64,000 nucleotides of DNA from HGM11416 sp034104345 (GTDB lineage Bacteria; Bacillota; Clostridia; Christensenellales; Borkfalkiaceae): positions 1-64,000 of the forward strand of contig JAXEDY010000015.1 of NCBI GenBank assembly GCA_034104345.1, read 5' to 3'. A model generated the notes under the pieces. It ran no database searches. It was not told where the DNA came from and worked only from the letters and a program-made list of their open reading frames with translations. Of the stretch, positions 17,291-26,600 are shown piece by piece. How positions within the stretch are numbered: position 1 is the stretch's first letter; each line of letters starts with the position of its first letter. Made by a program: the position numbers and the translations under genes.

Positions 17291-18805
17291 GTGGAAAAGA
17301 TAGGCATTATCGATTTAGGATCGAACACCGCAAGATTGGTTATTGTGCAAATGCTCGGCGACGGGCACTTTTTCGTCGTAGATCAGCTTAAAGAAAGCGT
17401 AAGGCTCGGCAAAGATATGGAGCGCGACGGATTTTTGAAGGTCGCAAGAATACAGGAAACTTTAAAAACCCTTAGAATGTTCCGCCGTTTGTGCGACGCC
17501 CACGGGATAGACAGAATAATCGCGGTTGCGACCGCTGCCGTCCGCCGCGCCAAAAATCAGCGCAGTTTTCTCGACGAAGTTGCAACCACCTGCGGCATTA
17601 AATTAAAAGTATTGTCTGCCGAAGAAGAAGCGTTATACGTTTATCGCGGCGTTATAAACACTATGGACGTGCCCAAGGGCGTAATAGTCGAAATCGGCGG
17701 CGGCTCTACCAAAATCGTTTATTACAACCGCAGAAATTTACTGCATCACGAAACTTTGCCGTTCGGCGCGGTAACTTTAACCGAACTTTTTGCGGGCGAC
17801 GGGCTTACCCCCGAAGAACAAACCGAAAAAATCGAAGAATTTTTCACCGAGCAACTTAAAAAAATCGACTGGCTCGACGAAATAGACCCCGAAGCGCAAC
17901 TTATCGGCGTAGGCGGTTCGTGCAGAAGTTTGGCGAGAATAAGCAAGGTTATGAAAAAAAGTCAATACACGCTCGTTCATAACTACCGTATTCCGCGCGA
18001 AGATTTTACGACCATATACAATACCGTCCGCGTTCTCGATTTAGACAAAAAGAAACGCATAAAAGGCGTATCGCCTGCCCGTGCAGACATTTTACCGGGG
18101 GCTTTGGCGGCTTTATCGTCGATTGTCAAGTTTAAAAACTTTAACGAAATAGTAATTTCGGGTTGCGGTTTAAGGGAAGGCATTATGTTCAACTACGCTA
18201 TGCCCATAACGCTTGAAAAACCCATAAGCGACGTTTTAACTTACAGTTTGCGCACGCTCAACAAATATTACGGTTGCAACGAAAAACACATCGAACAGGT
18301 TTTAAACCTTTCGGTTCAACTTTTCAAGCAACTTCGCGTTCTGCATAAATTCCCCCGTCAGTATCTGCGCATTTTAAAAATCGCGGCGTTCCTGCACGAT
18401 TCGGGCACCTGCATAAGATATTACGATTATCAGAAACACAGCAGTTACATCATTTTAAACGCGGCGATTTACGGCGTGTCGCACAGAGAAATAGTGCTTG
18501 CCGCAATGGTGGTTGCCGTTCATAAAAACGACGACTTTTCGATAAGCGACCTTGTTAAATTCAAAGAATTTATCAATGAATCAGACGTTGAAGTTATTAG
18601 AAAACTGGGCATTATTTTAAGAATTGCCGAAAGTTTAGACAGAAGCATGTCGAGTTGCGTAAGCGAGCTTAACTGCGACGTTTTAGGCGATTCGGTTATT
18701 ATGAAAACAGAACTTGCCGCCGACGCCACGCTCGAAATAAAAGACGCGATGAACGCGCAAGCCGATTTCAGAAGAATTTTCAAAAAGAATCTGGATATTC
18801 TGTAA
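17291..18805 (+). CDS. ppx: Ppx/GppA-family phosphatase
   Basis: The 504-residue enzyme is of the exopolyphosphatase/guanosine pentaphosphatase family, an ASKHA-fold protein that removes phosphate from polyphosphate or pppGpp. GIIDLGSNTARLVI at the N-terminus is phosphate loop 1; VATAAVRRAKN and the catalytic-region GVIVEIGGGSTKIVYY follow at about residues 75 and 136; LIGVGGSCRSLARI is near 205. The C-terminal part, with LKIAAFLHDSGTCIRYYDYQKHS, is the HD-like helical domain of long Ppx proteins. It starts with GTG, with GGAG seven bases upstream. Whether polyphosphate or pppGpp is the substrate cannot be told; the pst/pho operon is 36 kb away. Confidence 0.93.
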   Translation: MEKIGIIDLGSNTARLVIVQMLGDGHFFVVDQLKESVRLGKDMERDGFLKVARIQETLKTLRMFRRLCDAHGIDRIIAVATAAVRRAKNQRSFLDEVATTCGIKLKVLSAEEEALYVYRGVINTMDVPKGVIVEIGGGSTKIVYYNRRNLLHHETLPFGAVTLTELFAGDGLTPEEQTEKIEEFFTEQLKKIDWLDEIDPEAQLIGVGGSCRSLARISKVMKKSQYTLVHNYRIPREDFTTIYNTVRVLDLDKKKRIKGVSPARADILPGALAALSSIVKFKNFNEIVISGCGLREGIMFNYAMPITLEKPISDVLTYSLRTLNKYYGCNEKHIEQVLNLSVQLFKQLRVLHKFPRQYLRILKIAAFLHDSGTCIRYYDYQKHSSYIILNAAIYGVSHREIVLAAMVVAVHKNDDFSISDLVKFKEFINESDVEVIRKLGIILRIAESLDRSMSSCVSELNCDVLGDSVIMKTELAADATLEIKDAMNAQADFRRIFKKNLDIL

Positions 18806-18894
18806 TAACCACGCATATTTCGCGTAATTTTCGGTTAGCCGAGCGGGATTTAAGCCCGTTAAAAATCTAACCCTAAAAATCAAATTTAAAACAT

Positions 18895-18946
18895 TAAAAA
18901 GAGTTCTTTCTCATATATTAAGGTATGAAAAAGATACTCTTTTTTT
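18895..18946 (+). promoter_or_regulatory. Terminator-like hairpin spanning the start of the next gene
   Basis: AAAAAGAGT at 18896-18904 pairs with ACTCTTTTT at 18936-18944, followed by more T. The arms enclose the weak ribosome-binding site and the ATG at 18925. It may terminate the ppx transcript, or mask the start of the solute-binding protein. Confidence 0.5.
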
Positions 18947-19956
18947 GTTTGCCGATTTTTACATTCGTTTTATGCAGCGCGATTTTAATTTTTTTCGGGG
19001 CGAGCGACGGTAACGATTTAAGCGGCGGTAGCGGCGGAAACGTAGATATTTACCTTGAAATTTGGCAAGTCGATACGTTCGAAGGCGGCACGGGTTCGCG
19101 CAGGGCGTATCTCGAAAGGGTGTGTAAAGCGTATTTAAAAAGCGTAAACGCAAAAAGCAAAACCGCGCGAATAACGGCGGCGGTTAAGCAGATTACGCCC
19201 GAAACTGCCGAAGAATTTTTTAAAAACGGGGTTTATCCCGATATAATTTCGTTCGGTGCCGGCTTGAATCTTCCGTATGAGCGGCTTGAAAAACTCGATT
19301 ATTCGTTCGGTGCCGTCGGCGAATTCGGCGGCGAATGTTACGCGGCGGTGTGGGCGCAGGGCGCATACGCGTATATAACCCGCAAGGGCGAAACGGAAGT
19401 AAACTCGGTTATCGTTTGCGAACAAGAATATGCAAATCCTATGCTCGCGTATAAAATGTCGGGCGAAAAAATGCCCGAAAACGTTATAAAACTCCCCGCT
19501 AAAGAAGCGGTTTACGAATTTTATAGGCGCAAAAATTGCGCGCTCATCGGAACACAGCGCGACTTGTATCGGCTTGAAAACAAAATAGAAACCGACGTAA
19601 AACCCTTAAGCGGTTACAGCGATTTGTATTGTTGCGCCGCCGTTGTTTCAAGCGAAACGGGCGTGGCAAAAGAGCAAAGCGAAAAAATAAAAGCCGAAAA
19701 GATAAAAACGGCAAAGTCGCTTTTAAAATATATCGTCTGCACCGAAAATCCGTCGGCAAAGGCCGTAGGGCTTTTGAATTATAATGGCGAAGCAAACGAT
19801 AAAAGTGCGCCTATAGGTCGATTAAACGGATATAAGCCAGAATTTGCGTTAAGCGTTTTTTCGTCGCGCGGGCAGATAGAAAATCTTAAAAAACAAACCG
19901 ACGACTTTGCCAATTGCGAGCAAAATATTAAAAGTGCGCTTAAAAGATTGAAATAA
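18925..19956 (+). CDS. Extracellular solute-binding-protein-like lipid/membrane-anchored protein
   Basis: The 343-residue protein has an N-terminal hydrophobic segment (residues 4-25, FFCLPIFTFVLCSAILIFF), then a Gly/Ser linker. EIWQVDTFEGGTGSRRAYLERVCKAY follows; this opening is typical of family-1 ABC extracellular binding proteins of Clostridia. YPDIISFGAGL and GECYAAVWAQGAYAYI fit the interlobe region. No cognate permease or ATPase is adjacent, so the substrate is unknown and a non-transport sensing role is possible. Residues around 295 (KSAPIGRLNG, nt 19801-19830) coincide with an in-frame copy of the window's palindromic repeat. The start codon lies inside a hairpin. Confidence 0.75.
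   Translation: MKKILFFCLPIFTFVLCSAILIFFGASDGNDLSGGSGGNVDIYLEIWQVDTFEGGTGSRRAYLERVCKAYLKSVNAKSKTARITAAVKQITPETAEEFFKNGVYPDIISFGAGLNLPYERLEKLDYSFGAVGEFGGECYAAVWAQGAYAYITRKGETEVNSVIVCEQEYANPMLAYKMSGEKMPENVIKLPAKEAVYEFYRRKNCALIGTQRDLYRLENKIETDVKPLSGYSDLYCCAAVVSSETGVAKEQSEKIKAEKIKTAKSLLKYIVCTENPSAKAVGLLNYNGEANDKSAPIGRLNGYKPEFALSVFSSRGQIENLKKQTDDFANCEQNIKSALKRLK
19800..19830. repeat. Palindromic element inside the solute-binding-protein gene
   Basis: AAAAGTGCGCCTATAGGTCG, then ATTAAACGG, is the reverse-orientation core of the GATAATCGACCTATAG family and is read in frame as SAPIGRLNG. The second arm is degenerate. Confidence 0.6.
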
Positions 19957-19988
19957 AATAAAACTTGGTGTAAAATAGGAGATGATAC

Positions 19989-20873
19989 ATGAATATCGAA
20001 GGGTATATCGCGGCGCTTGAAAAAGCGGGCGTTTGCTTTAAGCAGAACGAAAGTCTGGCGACTCATACTTCTTACGGTGTGGGAGGAAACGCCGCGGTTA
20101 TGGTTTTTCCCGAAAACTGCGAGCAGATAAAAACCGCCGCGGTTTTAGCCGAAGAATTCGGCGTTGCGCGCGTTGCGCTCGGCAAAGGAACTAACGTTTT
20201 GTGTTCTGACGGCGGATTTTGCGGCGCGGTGATAAACGTAAAGCGGGCAAGCGACGTAAAAGTAAGCGGCGTAAGCATTATTGCCGAATGCGGCGCAAGC
20301 CTTTCGCGCGTAAGGGAACTTGCCGAACTTAACTGTTTGGGCGGGCTTGAATTTTCCGAAGGTATTCCCGCTTCGATAGGCGGCGCTATTTGCATGAACG
20401 CGGGCTGTTATTTAAAAAGCGTAGGCGATAAAGTTGCCTACGTCGTTACGGATAAAGGCGTTTATAACCGGGCGGCGTGCGAATTCGATTACAGAAAAAG
20501 CCGATTTATATCGTCGGGCGAAATAATTTTAAAGGTTTGCTTTTTATTAAAACCCGGCGAAACGGATATAATAGAAAGCAAAAAAGAAAAATATCGCCGT
20601 ATGCGCAAAAACAGCCAGCCGCACGGCAAAAGTTGCGGTTCGGTTTTTGTTAACGACGGCTATTTTGCGGGCAAACTTATCGACGCCGCAGGGCTTAAAG
20701 GCTATCGCATAGGCGGCGCGAGGGTATCTGAAAAGCACGCAAACTTTATTATCAACGACGGAAATCGGGCGCAGGATATTTACGACCTTATTAAATTTAT
20801 AAAAGAACGGGTTTTTGCCTTAAACGGCGTAAAACTTAAAGAAGAAATAAAATATATCGGAGATTTTAAATAA
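19989..20873 (+). CDS. murB: UDP-N-acetylenolpyruvoylglucosamine reductase
   Basis: The 294-residue cytoplasmic FAD enzyme reduces UDP-GlcNAc-enolpyruvate to UDP-MurNAc in peptidoglycan synthesis. HTSYGVGGNAAVMVFP (residue 26 on), LGKGTNVLCSDGGF (FAD-binding), LEFSEGIPASIGGAICMNAGCY, and the catalytic-serine region GKSCGSVFVNDGYFAGKLID are visible; GARVSEKHANFIIN is the conserved C-terminal motif. The length fits the type II enzyme (B. subtilis-like). AGGAG precedes ATG 19989. It heads a cluster with a PHP phosphoesterase and whiA. Confidence 0.96.
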   Translation: MNIEGYIAALEKAGVCFKQNESLATHTSYGVGGNAAVMVFPENCEQIKTAAVLAEEFGVARVALGKGTNVLCSDGGFCGAVINVKRASDVKVSGVSIIAECGASLSRVRELAELNCLGGLEFSEGIPASIGGAICMNAGCYLKSVGDKVAYVVTDKGVYNRAACEFDYRKSRFISSGEIILKVCFLLKPGETDIIESKKEKYRRMRKNSQPHGKSCGSVFVNDGYFAGKLIDAAGLKGYRIGGARVSEKHANFIINDGNRAQDIYDLIKFIKERVFALNGVKLKEEIKYIGDFK

Positions 20874-20970
20874 AAATCGACTAAAACCGATTTATGAAAG
20901 TATGCGCTTCGTAAAAATTGCGCGTTACAAACAAAATCGCCGTAACTTTTTGATTTTAACTTGCGAAAAA

Positions 20971-21753
20971 ATGATAAACAAAGATTTTCACACCCACACT
21001 ACTTATAGCCACGGTACGGGCAGCATTATGGATAACGCGCTCGCCGCGAAAAACAAGGGGGTAGAACTCATCGGAATAGCCGACCACGGGTTCAATCACC
21101 CTTTTTATCGCGTTAAGCGCAAGCTTCTGCCGCAGATGAAAGCGGAGTGCATAGCCGCCGAAAAGCAGACGGGGGTTAAGGTTATGCTTGGAATAGAGTC
21201 GAACATTATCGGCGTTTCGGGCGCAACCGACGTAAAACCGAGCGATATGCAATATCTCGATTTATATCTTGCGGGTGTGCATCGTGCGGTTTTGTGCGAC
21301 AGGTTTTCAGATTATTTTAAGTTGACCATACCGAATTATGCCGCCGCTGTTTTTAACGCGAAGCCATCGAAGAAACTTATCGAAAACTGCACCAAGGCTT
21401 ACGTCAACGCCATAAAAAACAACCCGCTCGACGTTCTTACTCACGTCAACTATTATTGTTTTGCCGATTCGCTTACGGTGGCGAAGTGTTGCGAAGATTA
21501 CGGCACTTATATTGAAATAAACACCAAAAAGACGCACCTTTCCGATGAAGAATGGCAAAATATCATAGATAAAACCAACGTTAAATTCGTGGTGGATTCA
21601 GACGCGCACTCGCCTGACCGCGTAGGCGACGACAAACTTTTTTTAAGTCTTTTGTCGCGCGTGAATTTTCCCATGGATCGGATAGTAAACGTAGATAAGC
21701 CCGAAAAGCAGGTGTTTTTAAGATTTTCGGAATATAAAAGGAGAAACGCATGA
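20971..21753 (+). CDS. PHP-domain phosphoesterase
   Basis: From ATG 20971 the protein has 260 residues and begins MINKDFHTHTTYSHGTG, with the metal-binding HTHT motif at the usual distance from the N-terminus. An upstream ATG at 20902 would add 23 basic residues absent from this family. GIADHGFNHP, a conserved Glu in MLGIESNI, GVHRAV, THVNYY and VVDSDAHSPDRVG supply the other PHP metal ligands. These cytoplasmic enzymes hydrolyse phosphoesters; the substrate is unknown. In Clostridia such a gene commonly sits between murB and rapZ/whiA. The stop overlaps the whiA start (ATGA, 21750-21753). Confidence 0.88.
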   Translation: MINKDFHTHTTYSHGTGSIMDNALAAKNKGVELIGIADHGFNHPFYRVKRKLLPQMKAECIAAEKQTGVKVMLGIESNIIGVSGATDVKPSDMQYLDLYLAGVHRAVLCDRFSDYFKLTIPNYAAAVFNAKPSKKLIENCTKAYVNAIKNNPLDVLTHVNYYCFADSLTVAKCCEDYGTYIEINTKKTHLSDEEWQNIIDKTNVKFVVDSDAHSPDRVGDDKLFLSLLSRVNFPMDRIVNVDKPEKQVFLRFSEYKRRNA

Positions 21754-22754
21754 ATTTCAGTTCGCGCACGAAAGCCGAACTTTGCAAGATAAATTACGAA
21801 TCGGGTTGTTGCAAACTCGCCGCTCTTTCGGCGTTTATCCGAACGGCTGGCAGTATAATTTCGGAAAACGAAGTTTACGGCTTTTGCGTTACCGCCCAGC
21901 CCGAATGCGTAGAATATTTTGCGCGGCTTATAAAAGAACTTTTTTCCGAAAACGTAGAGTTTAACTATTCGTCGAAAAGCGCCGAAAAATCTGCTAATAC
22001 GTCGGATAAAAAAGCTGCTTTTATCGGCAAAAAAGGCAAAGAGAAAAAAATTCCGGTCGGGTTTTCGCTTATAAGCGGCAAATCGACGGATATTTTAATA
22101 GAACTCGGCATTTTTAAAATTTTAAACGGCGAACTTGTTATTTCGCTTGAGCCCGAAAGTTATCTTACCGAAAACGATTGCTGTAAAAAAGCCTACGTCG
22201 CGGGTGCGTTTATGGGAAGCGGAAGCGTTACCGTGCCAAACGCCGACGGTGAACGCGCTTCGTCGACCGGCTATCACTTAGAATTTGTGTTTTCTAAATA
22301 TTTAACGGCGGCGGCTTTTTCGGAACTTTTGTGTGAACAAGGATTTTTGCCCAAACTTATCGACCGCAAAGAAAATTACGTCGTATATTTTAAGCAAAAC
22401 GAAGAAATCAAAGATATTTTAGCTTTTATGGGCGCGCAAAAATCGGTTATCGCGCTTGCGGATTTGGTTGTTTTGCGCAACGTTAAAAACAACATAAACC
22501 GCACAAACAACTGCGAATATCACAATATTTCGCGCCAGATCGACGCAAGTTTGAAAACGTGCGCCGCCATAAAAACGATCGAAACCACCGTAGGGCTCGA
22601 CGTTCTTCCCGAAGAACTTAAAGAAACCGCTATCGCAAGGGCGCAAAAAAGCGATTTAACCCTTAACGAACTTGCCGAATCTTTGGGCGTTTCGAAAAGT
22701 TGTTTGAATCACCGTCTGCGTAAAATCAACAAAATCGCCGAAAGTTTAAAATAA
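21750..22754 (+). CDS. whiA: Sporulation/cell-division regulator WhiA (DUF199)
   Basis: The 334-residue protein has the WhiA two-domain form. The N-terminal two thirds are a degenerate LAGLIDADG homing-endonuclease-like fold (CCKLAALSAFIRTAGSI, KKAYVAGAFMGSGSV, YHLEFVF). The C-terminal helix-turn-helix is LTLNELAESLGVSKSCLNHRLRKI. NNINRTNNCEYHNI is a conserved linker. WhiA is a DNA-binding protein linked to division, and to sporulation in actinomycetes. AAAGGAGA precedes the ATG, which overlaps the stop of the PHP gene by 4 bp. The usual rapZ and yvcK genes are not between murB and whiA. Confidence 0.95.
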   Translation: MNFSSRTKAELCKINYESGCCKLAALSAFIRTAGSIISENEVYGFCVTAQPECVEYFARLIKELFSENVEFNYSSKSAEKSANTSDKKAAFIGKKGKEKKIPVGFSLISGKSTDILIELGIFKILNGELVISLEPESYLTENDCCKKAYVAGAFMGSGSVTVPNADGERASSTGYHLEFVFSKYLTAAAFSELLCEQGFLPKLIDRKENYVVYFKQNEEIKDILAFMGAQKSVIALADLVVLRNVKNNINRTNNCEYHNISRQIDASLKTCAAIKTIETTVGLDVLPEELKETAIARAQKSDLTLNELAESLGVSKSCLNHRLRKINKIAESLK

Positions 22755-22880
22755 CTTAAAATAACGGGCAGGGCTTTTTTACGCCGAAAAACGTTTTATA
22801 GGTTTTTCGGTCGGTATATAATATACGTAAACCGATATATAATTTTTTATAATATCATATATAAAAAAATATAAATTAAA

Positions 22881-22918
22881 AAGACTTATCGTTTTTACCG
22901 CGATAAGCCTTTTTCTTT
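22881..22918. terminator. Hairpin between whiA and the M42 peptidase gene
   Basis: GACTTATCG pairs with CGATAAGCC with one mismatch, and T-rich sequence follows on the plus strand. It lies between convergent genes. Confidence 0.6.
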
Positions 22919-22950
22919 TTCGTTTTTAAATTGATTTTTAATTCTGCTTT

Positions 22951-23988
22951 TTACATTCCGATATATAAAAGCATAAGTTCGATGGTGTTTTTAATGCCGT
23001 CGAAGTGTGTGCGTTCCATTCCGTGCGAAGCGTGAACGCCCGTTCCGATAAGCGCGGCGGGAACGTCGTAGCCTGCCTGCCACATGGCGTCGGCGTCCGA
23101 ACCGTAGTGGGGGTAAACGTCTACGGCATAGTTTAATTTATTTTGTTTGGCAAGGCTAATAAGTTCGCCCGTAAAGTCGTAGTCGTAAGGTCCGTGCGAA
23201 TCTTTCGCGCAGATGCTTACCATGTGTTCGTCGCAAGCAAGGTCTTTGCCAATGCAACCCATATCCACGCACAAAAGTTTTTCAACGTCTTCGGGAACCC
23301 AACTTGCGCCGTGACCTACTTCTTCGTAAATAGTAACCATAAATTTAAGGGTAAATTCGGGAACGAAGTCGTTGTCTTTCATAATTTTAATCGCGGTTAA
23401 AAACGCCGCTACGCTCGCCTTGTCGTCGATAAAACGAGACTTCAAAAATCCGCTTTCGGATATTTCGGTTTTGGTGTCGAGCGCGACGTAATCGCCGTGT
23501 TCGATGCCCAATTTCTTAAAATCTTCGGGCGATTTTACGTTTTCGTCGAGTCTGATATACATATTGTCTTCGGTGTGGTTAAGCCCGTCGCAGTCTTCGT
23601 AAACGTGCACCGACGGTTTAACCGACAAAAACGTTCCGCGGTATTTTTTTCCGCCGCGGGTGATGACCGTGCAATATTCGCCGTCGAACGTCGAAAGTAT
23701 GGGACCTCCTATTTTCGAAAAGCGTATTTTATCGCCTTCGAACGAGCGGACCATTGCGCCCAGAGTGTCGGCGTGTGCCGAAAACCCCAACGTTCTGCCG
23801 TTTTTGCCTTTGTATGTTAAAATAAAACAGCCCTTGCGCGTGCGTTCGAAAATCACGCCCAATTCGTCGGCATATTTTTTTAAAACTTCGGCAACTTCGG
23901 CGTGGTATCCGCTGGGCGAAGGCGCCGCGAAAATCTGTTTTGCCGCGTTGAAATAATACTCTTTATAATCGTTTACTTTTACGTTCAT
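22951..23988 (-). CDS. M42-family metallopeptidase
   Basis: The 345-residue cytoplasmic di-zinc aminopeptidase family member (often misnamed endoglucanase) probably forms a large oligomeric shell that trims peptides. Metal and catalytic motifs are SAHADTLGAMV (His and Asp near residue 72), RFIDDKASVAAF (bridging Asp near 187), TIYEEVGHGASW (catalytic Glu pair), LLCVDMGC, and the final VHASHGMERTHFDG His ligand. Length and motif order are normal. It is isolated and convergent with whiA. Confidence 0.93.
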   Translation of the reverse strand: MNVKVNDYKEYYFNAAKQIFAAPSPSGYHAEVAEVLKKYADELGVIFERTRKGCFILTYKGKNGRTLGFSAHADTLGAMVRSFEGDKIRFSKIGGPILSTFDGEYCTVITRGGKKYRGTFLSVKPSVHVYEDCDGLNHTEDNMYIRLDENVKSPEDFKKLGIEHGDYVALDTKTEISESGFLKSRFIDDKASVAAFLTAIKIMKDNDFVPEFTLKFMVTIYEEVGHGASWVPEDVEKLLCVDMGCIGKDLACDEHMVSICAKDSHGPYDYDFTGELISLAKQNKLNYAVDVYPHYGSDADAMWQAGYDVPAALIGTGVHASHGMERTHFDGIKNTIELMLLYIGM

Positions 23989-24150
23989 CGTTTTGTTTCC
24001 TTAAAAATTTTCGCTTTGTTTTTATTGATTTCATTATATATCTTAAACGAAATTTTGTCAAATATTTTACGCGTGCGCTTTTGCTCCCGTCCGGCGGTAA
24101 ATTTTTTTATTTTTTTCGGGCTACAACTTTTATTTTCGGCATAAAAACAC

Positions 24151-24180
24151 TTTACATGATTTTATAACTTGTGGTAAAAT
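24151..24180 (+). promoter_or_regulatory. Promoter of the HTH-NAD synthetase gene
   Basis: TTTACA (24151-24156) and TAAAAT (24175-24180) are separated by 18 bp, with an extended -10 TGG before the hexamer. A leader of about 85 nt precedes ATG 24271; it is AT-rich and could hold an autoregulatory site, though no clear inverted repeat was found. Confidence 0.65.
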
Positions 24181-24270
24181 ATATCGGCAAATTAAAGATA
24201 AGATATAATTATTTTTTAAGATATATTTTTTAATTCAACTTAAAGTATCGAACTAAAAAGGTGTTTTTGC

Positions 24271-26451
24271 ATGAACTCGATTGAAAAATTAAAGGCGATT
24301 AAAAAACAGAAAGGGATGACCTTAAAAGAAATATCCGACCGTTCGGGCGTGTCGCAGGGCACGGTAAACAAATTGTTTTCGGGCGGAATAAAAAGCATAA
24401 AAACCGAAACGCTTCAAAAAATAGTCGCGGCGCTCGGTGCCGACGTTTCGAGCGTTTTAAAGCCCGTCGCCGTTCTTCCGTGCGACTTAGACGAAAACGG
24501 CGAAGCCGGCGCAAAAAACTATAACTCGGCGCAAAGTTACGGGTTTTGCCGCATAGCGGGATTTTCTGGCAGAATTAAAGTTGCCGACGTTGAAACCAAC
24601 GTAAACAATATTATAGAAGATATTGCCGAAGCCGACGAGCGCGGAGCTACCGTCGCCGCTTTTGCGGAACTATCGATAACCGCTTATACGGTAGGCGACC
24701 TCGTTTTGCAGGAAACGCTTTTAAACGGCGCGCTTTGGGGGCTTAAAAAAATTGCCAAAAGCACGTTAAATCGCAAAATTATCGCGTTCGTCGGTTTGCC
24801 GCTTCGGGTAGACGGCAAGGTTTATAACTGCGCGGCGGCGGTTTCTGCCGGCGAAGTTTTAGGCGTCGTTCCCAAAATCAATTTGCCTAACTATAACGAA
24901 TTTTATGAAAAACGCACCTTTTGCGAAGGCGTGCGCGAAGTAAAATATATCGACCTTTTCGACAAGAAAGTTCCGTTCGGCGCGAATATAATATTTAAAA
25001 ACGAAAAAATGCCCGAACAAAAAATTGCGGTCGAAATCTGCGAGGATATCTGGGTGCCCGATTCTCCGTCGGTTTCGCATTGTATGGCGGGCGCAAACGT
25101 TATAATAAATCTGTCGGCAAGCAACGAAAGCGCGGGGAAAGCCGATTATCGCAAGGCTATGGTTTCGATGGCTTCTTCGAAACAACTTTGCGCTTACGTT
25201 TACGTTTCGTGCGGATACGGCGAATCGACGGGCGACGTTGTTTTCGGCGGACATAACATAGTTTACGAAGCGGGCAGACTGCTTGCCGAAAGCAAACCGT
25301 TTTGCGAAGGCAAAGTTTACGCCGACGCCGACTGCGGATTTTTAGAGTTCGAGCGCAGTAGAAAATTCCACACTTCCGCCAAGCCCGACGAGCATTTAAT
25401 CGTTGGTTTTAACGCCGAAAAGAGTTTTGATTTAGAGCGAAAATATTCGAAAACGCCCTTCGTTCCCGAAGACGAAACCCGCCTTTTATCGCGCGTTGAC
25501 GAAGTGTTTGCCATTCAGGTTGCGGGGCTTATGAAAAGGGTAGAGCACGTTCACGCGAAAACTCTGGTGCTCGGCGTTTCGGGCGGACTCGACAGTACGC
25601 TTGCTCTTTTGGTCTGCGTAGAAGCGCTTAAAAAATTAAACCGCCCCGCGTCCGATCTTATCGCGGTTACGATGCCGTGTTTTGGAACGAGCAGCCGTAC
25701 CAAAAACAACGCCGTCGCTTTGTCGGAAGAACTGGGTTGTTCGCTTAAAGAAATAAATATAAAAAACAGCGTGTTAAGCCATTTTAAAGATATAGGGCAA
25801 GATCCCGCCGTTACCGACGTAACTTACGAAAACGCGCAGGCGCGCGAACGAACGCAGGTGCTTATGGATTTAGCCAATAAAACGGGCGGGCTTGTAGTGG
25901 GAACGGGCGACATATCCGAACTCGCGCTCGGCTGGTGCACTTACGGCGGCGATCATATATCGATGTACGGCGTAAACGCGGGCGTTCCGAAAACGCTTAT
26001 AAAACAAATGGTAATTCTGCTCGGCGCAAACTATTCGAAAGCGGTTGCCGAAATCTTGCGCGACGTTGCCGAAACACCCATAAGCCCCGAACTTACGCCT
26101 GCTAAAAACGGCGTTATCGCGCAGGTCACCGAAGACATAGTAGGACCTTACGTTCTGCACGATTTCTTCTTGTATTATTCGATAAAACACGGATTTTGCC
26201 CGTCGAAAGTGTATTATATCGCAAAGCGGACTTTTGCCGGCGAATATGCCCCCGAAACTTTGCAAAAATGGCTTTATAATTTTATAAACAGATTTTTCGC
26301 GCAGCAATTCAAACGTTCTTGTTTGCCCGAAGGTCCTAAAACGGGCGCGCTTTGTTTAAGCCCGCGAGGCGACTGGCGTATGCCGTCGGACGCGGTTAAA
26401 AACTTGTGGATAAAAGACCTTGACAAAGCGGTGGCGGCTGAAAAAATTTGA
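24271..26451 (+). CDS. nadE: Glutamine-dependent NAD+ synthetase with N-terminal Cro/CI-type HTH
   Basis: The 726-residue protein joins three domains. Residues 1-66 (LKAIKKQKGMTLKEISDRSG, then SQGTVNKLFSG) are a typical XRE helix-turn-helix. Residues about 90-380 are a nitrilase-type glutaminase with Glu in FAELSITAYT, Lys in VPKINLPNYNEF and Cys in EICEDIWVP. Residues about 400-726 are the NAD synthetase with the pyrophosphatase loop SGGLDS at 437-442 and GTGDISELALGWCTYGGDH. It converts deamido-NAD, glutamine and ATP to NAD+. The catalytic parts look complete and equal a normal NadE; the HTH is extra, in frame, with no internal stop or restart signal. It might sense NAD status and bind its own promoter (inference). 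Confidence 0.95.
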   Translation: MNSIEKLKAIKKQKGMTLKEISDRSGVSQGTVNKLFSGGIKSIKTETLQKIVAALGADVSSVLKPVAVLPCDLDENGEAGAKNYNSAQSYGFCRIAGFSGRIKVADVETNVNNIIEDIAEADERGATVAAFAELSITAYTVGDLVLQETLLNGALWGLKKIAKSTLNRKIIAFVGLPLRVDGKVYNCAAAVSAGEVLGVVPKINLPNYNEFYEKRTFCEGVREVKYIDLFDKKVPFGANIIFKNEKMPEQKIAVEICEDIWVPDSPSVSHCMAGANVIINLSASNESAGKADYRKAMVSMASSKQLCAYVYVSCGYGESTGDVVFGGHNIVYEAGRLLAESKPFCEGKVYADADCGFLEFERSRKFHTSAKPDEHLIVGFNAEKSFDLERKYSKTPFVPEDETRLLSRVDEVFAIQVAGLMKRVEHVHAKTLVLGVSGGLDSTLALLVCVEALKKLNRPASDLIAVTMPCFGTSSRTKNNAVALSEELGCSLKEINIKNSVLSHFKDIGQDPAVTDVTYENAQARERTQVLMDLANKTGGLVVGTGDISELALGWCTYGGDHISMYGVNAGVPKTLIKQMVILLGANYSKAVAEILRDVAETPISPELTPAKNGVIAQVTEDIVGPYVLHDFFLYYSIKHGFCPSKVYYIAKRTFAGEYAPETLQKWLYNFINRFFAQQFKRSCLPEGPKTGALCLSPRGDWRMPSDAVKNLWIKDLDKAVAAEKI

Positions 26452-26501
26452 GGCGAAGCGTAATAAAAAATCGTAAAAACACGTAAAACGCAATAAAAAA
26501 G

Positions 26502-26538
26502 TAATAAAAAGCCGCCGCTTTAAAGGGCGACGGCTTTA
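26502..26538 (-). terminator. Terminator of the DUF1508 membrane protein gene
   Basis: AAAGCCG/CGGCTTT arms with an inner CCGC/GGCG pair form a hairpin. The run of A on its left edge is a T run on the minus strand. Confidence 0.7.
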
Positions 26539-26600
26539 AGTTGTTCGATTCGTTTTTAAATATGCGGTTTTTTTCGTGATTTTTTCGCGCTAAATTTATC

